A DNA stretch of 64,000 nucleotides from assembly GCF_017498545.1 (NCBI RefSeq), contig NZ_CP071793.1, forward strand, positions 4,303,001 through 4,367,000, read 5' to 3'. The stretch is from Sulfidibacter corallicola. Lineage in GTDB: Bacteria > Acidobacteriota > Holophagae > Acanthopleuribacterales > Acanthopleuribacteraceae. The translations under genes were made by a program, and so were the position numbers. Of the stretch, positions 44,607 through 52,623 are shown piece by piece. The notes beneath the pieces are model-generated. The model was not told the DNA's origin, ran no database searches, and was given only the letters and a program-made list of their open reading frames with translations. Position 1 is the stretch's first letter, and every line of letters begins with the position of its first letter.

Positions 44607-46490
44607 ATGGGATTTTTTGCCCGGTTTCGCGGCCGGGTCAAAATACCACCGTTCAACGTTGGTATTTACGGCAAGCTACCTGGTTACAAGGATTTCCTTT
44701 TCACCAGTTGCAGCCCCGCCTTTTCGGACTGGAAGATCATTCTCGATCGAGGCTTCGACACCCTCATCAGAGCCGGCGTGCCGCGACCCTACGTGTCGCC
44801 CGCGCGCCGGTTCTACGTGGACATGAAGGAGCACAAGACCAGCCTGGTGGGCTGCATTTGGGACAGTGACGACGGAAAACGCGCCTTTCCCTTCATGATT
44901 GCCATGCCGTTACCCCGCAAATTCGCACAAATGGCCTATCCGGTGTTCTGGCAGATCCTGGAACACATCTGGTCTTACCTGGAGGACCTGCACAACGAGC
45001 TGCGGGCCATCAAGACCTCCACCGATATCTACGCCCGGGTTCGCGGCGTGCAGCACAAGTTGCCGCCGCTGGAACCGGCCCAATGGGATCGCAACGAGAA
45101 CGGCCTCGCACTGAAAGCCCGCGACGAATTCGACAAGGGCATGTTGGTGCGCATCGACCTCAGCGAAATCAGCGCTTTGGAAGAAATCGAGGTAATTCAC
45201 GGCCTTCAACTGAGGCGTGCACCCAGCCTGATTCTCTGGCCCTTCCCGCGTTGGCGCGACGAACACCGCGGCACCTCCCTGGCCTATCTGGGCTCGCGCG
45301 GCGTGTCGGAATTGAACATCAAGTTCTTCCCGCCGGTGCCCGACGATCCCCGCCTGGCCAATCAGGGCCCGGCCCCCGTTCTCGAACCGAAAGGTGGCGA
45401 CAGCGACACCAGCCCGCCCGCGCCGGCCCCGAAACCGGTTCAACGGGTCCGCAAACCGGAGCCGGTGCCCGGCCTCGCCCACGATCATCCGGCTCAGGTC
45501 GCCGCCCGCGCGGCCGCGGCCGAGCGCTCCAACGAGGAGCCCACGGAACGCATTCCGCGCAGCACCATTCCCGGATTGGGCGACCCGCCGTCGGATCAAG
45601 GAGGCGGCCAGGCCCCTCCCCAGGATGACTCCGACAACGGTCCCGCCGCCTCGATCGCGACCAGCCGGCACCCCTCACCGCCACAGGGCACGCCGACCTT
45701 CGAGGGGGAAACCGAAAGCGCCGCGACCCCGCCGTCGACCCAGGCCTCGGTCGGGGTGAGCGATACGCCGCGCCGGGGCATGCCCCTGCCCAACCCCATG
45801 CCGAGCGAAGCCGGGACCAGCCCGGCCCCAGCGCCCGCGCCGCGCGAAAAGCGGGTGAGCGCGGACGATTCCCTGGACCGCTCGGATTCCTTCGATCGTT
45901 CCGACTCGTTCGACCAATCGGATATCTTCAATAGCTCCGAGATCTTCAACCAGTCGTCCCAATCGCCCGAGCCGCCGCGTCAACCGCCGCCGCCCCGGCA
46001 TGAAAAGCCGGTCCGCAGGGAACCACCGGCGGGCCGTCGCGACCGATCGAGCGACGCCAATCCCCTGATGGTTCTCGGTAACACCGAGGAGAGCGGCCAG
46101 GGCGCGCCCAGCCGCGCCAAAACCGGGCCCGTCGAGAGAAAGGCCGATTCAGCGGGGAATACGGGCAACTATCCGGTATTCACCCCCAATGCCGCCGAAG
46201 ACGACGACATGGACATCACCCAACCTCTGGAGCCGATCGTTCGCGACCAGGAACCCGACCCCTTCGAGAGCGACCACCACCACATCAATTCTCAAATCGA
46301 TCAAATGGTGGAGGACGAGCCCCTGCGCGAATACAGCGATTGGGAGGTCGAAGAGGCTCAGGCCCAAATGGCGGCCGAAGCCAAACGTCGACAGCAAAAC
46401 CCGGTGCGGCCCTCTCAGAACAGGAAAAAAGGTAATTCAGTCGACTTCGACGGAAACGGTGCGTCGGATGATCCTTCGCGCCGCAACTGA
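44607..46490 (+). CDS. tagF: T6SS-associated protein TagF with long disordered extension
   Basis: Residues 1-230 are a TagF (DUF2094) domain: VGIYGKLPGYKDFLFTS is the signature GKLPxxGDF block, followed by FPFMIAMPLP. TagF in other systems is a post-translational repressor of T6SS firing. The remaining nearly 400 residues are Pro/Ala/Asp-rich and look disordered, with a short repeat of RSDSFD/QSDIFNSSEIFN (about 420-450) and acidic patches. No PppA-type phosphatase domain. The tail has no counterpart in common TagF. 5 bases after tssM. Confidence 0.9.
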   Translation: MGFFARFRGRVKIPPFNVGIYGKLPGYKDFLFTSCSPAFSDWKIILDRGFDTLIRAGVPRPYVSPARRFYVDMKEHKTSLVGCIWDSDDGKRAFPFMIAMPLPRKFAQMAYPVFWQILEHIWSYLEDLHNELRAIKTSTDIYARVRGVQHKLPPLEPAQWDRNENGLALKARDEFDKGMLVRIDLSEISALEEIEVIHGLQLRRAPSLILWPFPRWRDEHRGTSLAYLGSRGVSELNIKFFPPVPDDPRLANQGPAPVLEPKGGDSDTSPPAPAPKPVQRVRKPEPVPGLAHDHPAQVAARAAAAERSNEEPTERIPRSTIPGLGDPPSDQGGGQAPPQDDSDNGPAASIATSRHPSPPQGTPTFEGETESAATPPSTQASVGVSDTPRRGMPLPNPMPSEAGTSPAPAPAPREKRVSADDSLDRSDSFDRSDSFDQSDIFNSSEIFNQSSQSPEPPRQPPPPRHEKPVRREPPAGRRDRSSDANPLMVLGNTEESGQGAPSRAKTGPVERKADSAGNTGNYPVFTPNAAEDDDMDITQPLEPIVRDQEPDPFESDHHHINSQIDQMVEDEPLREYSDWEVEEAQAQMAAEAKRRQQNPVRPSQNRKKGNSVDFDGNGASDDPSRRN

Positions 46491-46622
46491 TGCGGACGGG
46501 GCCTCGATTCCCCGTACCGGATCCCCGGCCTCCGTTCCCAACGGCCCCTATCGATTGCCGCACGGTGAGCTGAATCCCTGCGGCTCGAAACGCCATCGAG
46601 CGACACAAGCGAGGACCCTATC

Positions 46623-48317
46623 GTGATCGAAGAACTCGAATCCCATAAAGAAGCCATTCTCCAACCGATCAGCGATGCCGAACCCTGCGGCGAAGATCCC
46701 AAGTACGAGGACGACTACAGTGAGATCAAGGAAGAAGTCGCCAAGATGTCCGCACTGGGCACCGGTTCTCCCGACTGGGACAAGGTGGAGGAAAACACCC
46801 TGAAGCTCTTGAAGAGTACGGCCAAGGAAATCAACCTGCTGGCCTATCTCGGGGTGGCCTGGACGATCAAGCACCAGCTCGCGGGTTACATCGTCGGTGC
46901 CGAGATCGCGGCCGAGACGCTGCTCAAGTTCTGGGACGACATGTATCCTTCGGCGCGCAAGGAGCGAATCCGGGCGCGAGCCGTCGACTGGTTCCAGGCG
47001 CGCCTCCTGGAACGCTTCGATTCCTGTAAATCGACCGACCGCGAGCTCCTGCAGCGCGGCATCGACGCCACCAAAAAACTGAAGGACGCGATCTACGAAA
47101 AGTTCCAGGATCCGCCCGTCAACTTCCGCAAGCTCCGCAATCAACTGGAAGAGTGGCTGGCGCAGGCGCCGGAGCCCAAACCGGAGCCACCTCCCGCCCC
47201 CAAGGAAGAACCCAAGAAAGAAGAACCGGCACGAGCGGCCGCTCCGGCACCGGCAGCCGCGCCGGCGGCTCCGGCCGCGGCCGCCCCCACCCCGAAACCG
47301 GCCGCGGCGAAGGGTCCCCCCGTAGCCGCACCGACGGTGGGCGACGACGCTTCTTTGGACGAAGTGTACAAGGCCCTCGGTCAAATCGCCCTCAACGTTC
47401 AAAAAGCCGAACCCACCCTGGTCCACGGTTTCCAGATACGCCGAATCGCGGCCTGGTCGTCGCCCAAGGTGCCCAACCACAACGCCACCCGCGAAACCAT
47501 GATTCGCCCACCGGACGCCAACGCCGTCAAGAGCATGGAAACCATGTACAGCGCCAGCAACTGGGCCGGCATCCTGCCGCGGTGCGAGGCCTTCACCAGC
47601 GCCTTTCCCTACTGGCTCGACCTGCAGTTCTGGGCGACGGAAGCCGCGGCGGGCATGGGCCACGACGCGGTGGTCTCGGTCATCAAGGAAGAAACGCGGC
47701 GCTTGCTGGACAAGTGCCCCGAGTTGGTGGACATCAAATTTCAGCGCGGTATGCCGTTCGCCAGCCCGGTCACCAAGGACTGGGTCGAGAAATTGATGAA
47801 GGAAGGCGCCGGTGGCGGAGGCGGCGAAGAAGATCCGGCCGCCATTCTGCGCGGCGATCTGCGCAAGATCGGCAAGGATGCCTTCGGCGAGGGAATGCGG
47901 TTCGGCCAGGCGGCGATCGCCGAGGCCAAGGACCTACGCACCGCCCTGCGCATGCGGGTCGAGGTGGCCGGCTACTGCCTGGAAGCCGACCAGCCCGCCT
48001 GGGCCGACGCGCTGCTGCGCGGCTTGACGACCGAGGTCGAGCGCTATCGCCTGAACGAATTCGAGCCCAGTGTCGCGGCCCGAATCTGGCGGTTACTGCT
48101 GGAGTCGTCGCGCCAACTGAAGGTGTTCGAACCGAGCCACGGCGACATGGAGCGACATGCCATGCGCGAACTGGCCCAACTGGATCTGGGCCAGGCCGGC
48201 GAGTTCCCGGTCGTCCAACAGAACCGTCCGGGCGGCGTCAATCGCGTGGCCCCGCGGGTCCCCGGCCCGGCCAAGCCCAAACCGGCAGGCCAACCGGCAG
48301 GAGCCGCGGCCAAGTGA
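46623..48317 (+). CDS. tssA: T6SS protein TssA (ImpA N-terminal family)
   Basis: TssA organises sheath priming and baseplate docking. 564 residues from GTG 46623 with GAGG upstream. The N-terminal ImpA domain shows ILQPISDAEPCGEDPKYEDDY near residue 12-33, followed by LLAYLGVAWTIKHQLAGY. A Pro/Ala/Lys-rich linker (about 180-240) separates it from a C-terminal helical domain ending in short AGQPAGAAAK. The C-terminus matches the VasJ-like class more than the VasL membrane class. Last gene of the plus arm; repeat cluster B begins at its 3' end, with no ordinary terminator seen. Confidence 0.92.
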   Translation: MIEELESHKEAILQPISDAEPCGEDPKYEDDYSEIKEEVAKMSALGTGSPDWDKVEENTLKLLKSTAKEINLLAYLGVAWTIKHQLAGYIVGAEIAAETLLKFWDDMYPSARKERIRARAVDWFQARLLERFDSCKSTDRELLQRGIDATKKLKDAIYEKFQDPPVNFRKLRNQLEEWLAQAPEPKPEPPPAPKEEPKKEEPARAAAPAPAAAPAAPAAAAPTPKPAAAKGPPVAAPTVGDDASLDEVYKALGQIALNVQKAEPTLVHGFQIRRIAAWSSPKVPNHNATRETMIRPPDANAVKSMETMYSASNWAGILPRCEAFTSAFPYWLDLQFWATEAAAGMGHDAVVSVIKEETRRLLDKCPELVDIKFQRGMPFASPVTKDWVEKLMKEGAGGGGGEEDPAAILRGDLRKIGKDAFGEGMRFGQAAIAEAKDLRTALRMRVEVAGYCLEADQPAWADALLRGLTTEVERYRLNEFEPSVAARIWRLLLESSRQLKVFEPSHGDMERHAMRELAQLDLGQAGEFPVVQQNRPGGVNRVAPRVPGPAKPKPAGQPAGAAAK

Positions 48318-48380
48318 GCGGCTAACCCTTCGGTGTAGGCAGTGCAAGCCGGCCCGATGAACCCTGTCGAAGCACCATCG

Positions 48381-48830
48381 TTCCCGGTTCCCGCATCGTG
48401 AGAGAGACGTCGAGCTTGTAGGTTGGCCGGCCCGGCCGACAAAACGAAGCGACCCACGCTTCGCAAGATCGAATGGCAAAAGAGCGAAGCCGATAAGTCG
48501 TGCCGATAGATCTCTCGATGATCGATTTCGATCTTTGCTTAACCGCTTCGATCGGTTGAGCATCTGACGCGCATGAGAGCTCCTCGGACCAGGTCGCTTC
48601 GCATTGTTCCTTTCTCGAAAACAAGCTGAGTACCCGTCCCGTTTGTTCGCGGCTCTTATGAGGCGGGTACTGCATGATTGGATCACTTCGGTGATGGTGC
48701 CTGGGGAGGTTTCAGGGCTGCACTTTTTGGCGTTAGTCCCTCTCGTTGCTTGGGTTGCTTCGATTGGTAGAGCAGGCTGCTCCACCTACAGGCTCGACGG
48801 CGCTCTCGACCTTCGGGCACTGGGGTCGTG
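48381..48830. repeat. Repeat cluster B: composite element with inverted arms
   Basis: Left arm with plus-strand hairpin GTTGGCCGGCCCGGCCGAC (48422-48440), a core (48451-48760), and a right arm with minus-strand hairpin at 48767-48785 (stem GTGGAGCA, loop GCC). The arms are inverted repeats of each other: GTCGAGCTTGTAGG on the left, CCTACAGGCTCGAC on the right. The core holds stem AGTACCCG/CGGGTACT (48629-48636, 48664-48671) and ATCAC-TTCG-GTGAT (48682-48695). It is related to cluster C and lies between tssA and the phoB-like gene. A decayed unit lies at 48330-48375. Confidence 0.88.
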
Positions 48831-49432
48831 GGCCCTCCGGGGGACAGGTTATGGCGCCCCGCTCGTGAGCGCGAAATTCCAAATCGATACAGGTGGATAA
48901 ATTGCGATAATTGCCTGGTTCGATGCGTTTTGCCGACGGGGTGACTTTATGCCGCCCCGTGAACTTTCGTGAGCCGCCCCATGCGAATCGCACAATTGTC
49001 TCACAAAACGTGATAGGGATCTATCTGTTGTGTTTAATGGGGTTGAGTAGTGCCGGAGCAAAGGTTGGATAGATCCGCCCGGGATGGTCGTGGGAAATGC
49101 CCTTCCCACTCCGGTCGGCTGTGTTAAGATCCGCCTGAAGGCGCCCAGGTGTTCCCCACGCCGCGCCACACAAGCACTCTTCATCAACGCGGTTTCCACG
49201 GTCGGGACGACAGGGTTCGGTACCATGCAGCTCCCCTCACATTTGCAGCGAGATTGGTTCGTGACCAATGCTTTCGCCTTCCCTGTTCGCACTCGAGTCT
49301 TTGCCCGCATGATTCCTCGTCGCGACGGCCGCAACGGCTCCGTGAAGGACCTCCTATTCCGGATTCAAACCCGTCACCTTTCTCACGTGTCCCATTCGGG
49401 CACCAACCCCATAGAGAGTGGTAGGAACGCTC
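48831..49432. other. Intergenic region before the two-component pair
   Basis: About 600 bases with no gene I can support; frames are short and of chance composition. No Pho-box-like tandem repeat and no clear promoter. A GATAAT at 48905-48910 has no matching -35. Confidence 0.45.
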
Positions 49433-50119
49433 ATGCCTAAAGAACGCATTTTAGTTGTCGAAGATGAACGTGATATTTTGGAACTGATTACGTACAATCT
49501 CAACCGCGAAGGTTACACGGTCCACGGCATCGCTTCCGGCGAGGAAGCCCTCAGGGCGATTCCTGATTTCAAACCGAATCTCGTCGTGCTCGACTGGATG
49601 TTGCCCGGGATGGACGGGCTGGAAGTCTGCAAGTTCATCAAACAAAACGGCAAGACGGCCGAAGTGAGTGTCATCATCCTCACGGCCAAGGACGCGGAAG
49701 CCGACATCGTCACCGGTCTCGAGATCGGTGCCGACGATTACCTCACCAAACCCTTCAGCCCGCGCGTCCTGTTGGCTCGCATCAAAGCCCTGCTGCGGCG
49801 GAACCGCAAGACCCAGGCCGATTCCGACGCGGTCCTGAACGTGGACGCGATGGTGATCCACCCCGGCAAGCGCGAAGTCCGGGTCGACGATCGCCGCATC
49901 AAGCTCACCAACATGGAGTTCCGCATCCTGCACTTTCTGGCCTCGCACCAGGGTTGGGTGTACACGCGTTCCCAAATCGTGAGCGCGGCACGCGGCGAGG
50001 ATTACGCCGTGACCGATCGATCGGTGGATGCGATCATCGTGGGGCTCCGCAAGAAGTTGGGACCCGAAGCCCATTACATCGAGACGGTCCGGGGTGTAGG
50101 TTACCGGTTCAAGGAATAG
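49433..50119 (+). CDS. phoB: PhoB-type response regulator
   Basis: OmpR/PhoB-family DNA-binding regulator. 228 residues from ATG 49433 (AGGA 6-7 bases upstream). Receiver domain with phospho-acceptor Asp54 (VVLDWMLPGMDG), switch residues ILTAKD and the Lys of DYLTKPF, then a winged helix with ...LTNMEFRILHFLASHQGWVYTRSQI and the closing IETVRGVGYRF. Two bases separate it from the histidine kinase. PhoB is the nearest named relative, but the signal is not proven, and no pst or phoU gene lies nearby. Confidence 0.88.
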   Translation: MPKERILVVEDERDILELITYNLNREGYTVHGIASGEEALRAIPDFKPNLVVLDWMLPGMDGLEVCKFIKQNGKTAEVSVIILTAKDAEADIVTGLEIGADDYLTKPFSPRVLLARIKALLRRNRKTQADSDAVLNVDAMVIHPGKREVRVDDRRIKLTNMEFRILHFLASHQGWVYTRSQIVSAARGEDYAVTDRSVDAIIVGLRKKLGPEAHYIETVRGVGYRFKE

Positions 50120-50121
50120 TC

Positions 50122-51939
50122 GTGCGCAGACGAAAGCTGCTTTGGCGGATCTTTTCTTCGTTTTTGATCATCACGCTCGTAGCCTTGCTACTGGTCTCCT
50201 CTTTTGCCACCACGTCATTTCACCGGTTCCACATGCGCCAGACCGAAGCGGAACTGCGCAACAGCGCGGTTCTGGTCAGCGCGCGGATGGCGGATCGCGA
50301 ATCCACGGAGAACTTCCTCGACCTGGATCGCGATTTCAAACAGTTGCGCCATCAATTGGCCCATCGCATTACGATCATTCGCGAGGACGGTCTCGTCGTC
50401 GCCGATACCGATTTCGACATCGCCCGTATGGACAACCACTCGGATCGCGAGGAGATTCGCGAAGCGCTGGCGGGTCAGGAAGCCGTCTCGCGACGGTTCA
50501 GCGACACCCTGCAGCGCAAGATGTTGTTCGTGGCCGAGGTCAGTCGGCTCAAGGACGGTTCGCGCGTGGTCGTGCGGGTGGCGCGTTCGGTCACCGCCAT
50601 CGAGAGCACGCTGCGCTCGATCCAGGTCAAGATCGGCATGGCCTGGCTGGTGACCGCCTTCCTCACGGCCATGATCATCCTGTTCATTTCGCGCAACATC
50701 AGTCGCCCGTTCGAGGCCTTCAAGTCCGATGCGGAGCGCATGTTCCTGGATGGCGCGGAATCGGACTATCCCTCGTCCCAGGCGCTCGAGGTGGAGGAAC
50801 TGGCCGATGCGATGAACGTCATGCTGAGCCAGCTCCACGAGCGCAGCGGCACCATCGCCCATCAGCGATCCGAGGTGGAGGCGATCCTCTCGAGCATGAC
50901 CGAGGCCGTGCTGGCCGTCGATTCGGAGGGTCGCATCCTCAAAATCAACCAGGCGACGGCGGACCTGTTCAATCTGGATTTGGAGGCCTGCCGCGGCCGG
51001 CGCGTGAGTTCGCGCATCCGCAACCAGAGACTGAACCAATTCGCGGAGCGCATCCTTACCGGCGAGCAGACCGGCATGGCGGAATTCACGCTCTACACGC
51101 CCGAGCCGAAGTACCTGGAATCACACGGGGCGCCCCTGCGCGACGAGGCCGGCAACGTCCTGGGCGCCGTCATCGTCATCAACAACGTGACCCGCCTGAA
51201 ACGATTGGAGAACGTGCGGAGCGAGTTCGTGGCCAACGTGTCCCACGAGCTGCGCACGCCGGTCACCGCGATCAAGGGGTTCATCGAAACCCTCCAGGAT
51301 GGCGCGGTGGAAAACGTCGAAGACGCCTACCGTTTCCTGGAGATCATCCAACGCCAGACCGATCGACTCAACAGCATCATCGAAGACCTGTTGAGTCTCT
51401 CCAAGATCGAGCAGCACTCGGAAAGCGTGGGCCTGGAGTACCAACGCAAGTCCATTCGCTCCGTGCTGGAAGGGGCGATTCGAACCTGCAGGGAAAAGCA
51501 CCACAAGAACATTCCCATCTCGTTGACCTGCCCCGAAGATTGTATCGCCTATTTCAACCCGAACCTGCTCGAGCAGGCGGTGGTGAACCTGGTGGACAAC
51601 GCCATCAAATACAGCGAAGAGAACGAGGGTGTCTACGTGTGCGGGTACGACAACGGCGATTCGATTCAAATCGACGTGGAGGATCAGGGGTGCGGCATCC
51701 CGGAATCCCACCTGCCGAGGCTGTTCGAACGCTTTTATCGGGTGGACAAGGCGCGCAGCCGCGACGTGGGCGGCACGGGTCTCGGGTTGTCGATCGTGAA
51801 GCACATCGTGCAAGCCCACAAGGGGCGGGTCAGCGTGACCAGCGAGGTGGGCAGCGGCAGTACCTTCACCATGGTGATTCCCAAGGGAGCGCTGCCGGCC
51901 GGCGAGGCCCAGCCCACGACCGAGGAAGTCGCCGGCTGA
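50122..51939 (+). CDS. phoR: PhoR-like sensor histidine kinase
   Basis: 605 residues from GTG 50122, AAGGA 6 bases upstream. Two membrane helices (about 8-30 and 174-194) enclose a periplasmic sensor domain; then HAMP (about 195-245), a PAS domain (about 250-365), HisKA with NVSHELRTP (His375) and the ATPase domain with N box, GCGIP and GGTGLGLSI. PhoR of E. coli has no large periplasmic domain, so this is the longer Gram-positive-like layout. The frame is open upstream into the regulator gene, but that part is out of register with any domain. Confidence 0.88.
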   Translation: MRRRKLLWRIFSSFLIITLVALLLVSSFATTSFHRFHMRQTEAELRNSAVLVSARMADRESTENFLDLDRDFKQLRHQLAHRITIIREDGLVVADTDFDIARMDNHSDREEIREALAGQEAVSRRFSDTLQRKMLFVAEVSRLKDGSRVVVRVARSVTAIESTLRSIQVKIGMAWLVTAFLTAMIILFISRNISRPFEAFKSDAERMFLDGAESDYPSSQALEVEELADAMNVMLSQLHERSGTIAHQRSEVEAILSSMTEAVLAVDSEGRILKINQATADLFNLDLEACRGRRVSSRIRNQRLNQFAERILTGEQTGMAEFTLYTPEPKYLESHGAPLRDEAGNVLGAVIVINNVTRLKRLENVRSEFVANVSHELRTPVTAIKGFIETLQDGAVENVEDAYRFLEIIQRQTDRLNSIIEDLLSLSKIEQHSESVGLEYQRKSIRSVLEGAIRTCREKHHKNIPISLTCPEDCIAYFNPNLLEQAVVNLVDNAIKYSEENEGVYVCGYDNGDSIQIDVEDQGCGIPESHLPRLFERFYRVDKARSRDVGGTGLGLSIVKHIVQAHKGRVSVTSEVGSGSTFTMVIPKGALPAGEAQPTTEEVAG

Positions 51940-51984
51940 CGCTTCGGCCGATGGTGCTCGCTTCTCAGGTCTGAAACCGAGCCG

Positions 51985-52545
51985 ATTCGGAGAGCCCGCA
52001 CGTGCGTAAGCGGCGTAAAGCCTGTAGGTTGACCGGCTCGGCCGACACTCCGGAGCGACCCGGGCTTCGCGAGGTCGAATGGCAAGAAAGCGAAGCAGAT
52101 AGGTCGTGCCGATAGATCTCTCGATGATCGATTTCGGTATTTGCCAGGTCGCTTCGCGTTTTCCGTTCCCGAAATGAGTACCTGTTCACTGGGTTCGCGG
52201 CTTTCATGAGGCGGGTACTGCATGGCTGGATCGTTTCGGTGATGGTGCCTGGGGCGGTTATTTGGCTTCGCTCTTTGGCGTTAGTTGCTCTCGTTGCTTG
52301 GGTTGCTTCGATTGGTGGAGCACGGCCGGTATGGCAAGCTGCTCCACCTACAGGCCTTACGCCCCTCTCGCGATGCGGGGACTTTGGGCTTTTCGGCTTC
52401 GGATTGGGGTCTCGGGGGAGATTCTTTGCTTCGCTCTTTGGTGCAATCCACTGCCGTTGCTTGGGTTGCTTCGTTTCGTCGGCCCAGCGGGCCAACCTAC
52501 AGGCTTTACGCCCCTCACTGCATCCGGGCACTGCGAGCTGGGTTG
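51985..52545. repeat. Repeat cluster C: composite element related to B, plus a further unit
   Basis: Left arm with plus-strand hairpin GTTGACCGGCTCGGCCGAC (52028-52046), core 52062-52312 matching B's core except for a segment of about 50 bases present only in B, and right arm on the minus strand at 52315-52348, where stem GTGGAGCA/TGCTCCAC has a 17-base loop in place of 3. A separate minus-strand unit has its hairpin at 52478-52496. Arms pair: GGCGTAAAGCCTGTAGG on the left, CCTACAGGCCTTACGCC on the right. Between convergent histidine kinase and btuB-like genes. Confidence 0.88.
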
Positions 52546-52555
52546 CTTCGATGTC

Positions 52556-52592
52556 GCGAAAACGAAAAATGGCGGCTCCCAGAGCCGCCATT
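52556..52592 (-). terminator. Rho-independent terminator of the btuB-like gene
   Basis: Perfect 12-bp stem (52566-52577 with 52581-52592, AAATGGCGGCTC) with a 3-base loop; on the minus strand it is followed by TTTTTCGTTTT. It starts about 30 bases after the receptor's stop. Confidence 0.9.
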
Positions 52593-52623
52593 TCGCAGTC
52601 ATCGATTTCCCGTTAACGCGTTC

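Noticed and set aside
49954..50121. N-terminal extension of the histidine kinase into the regulator gene
   Set aside because: The upstream part is an out-of-frame reading of the regulator's winged helix. GTG 50122 has a good ribosome site and begins right before the first membrane helix.
23628..52545. Simple rule that the hairpin units are sense 3'-UTR elements of the adjacent genes
   Set aside because: It fits clusters A and C, but in B and D the right-hand units face a gene on the plus strand, so they are not downstream of any minus-strand gene.
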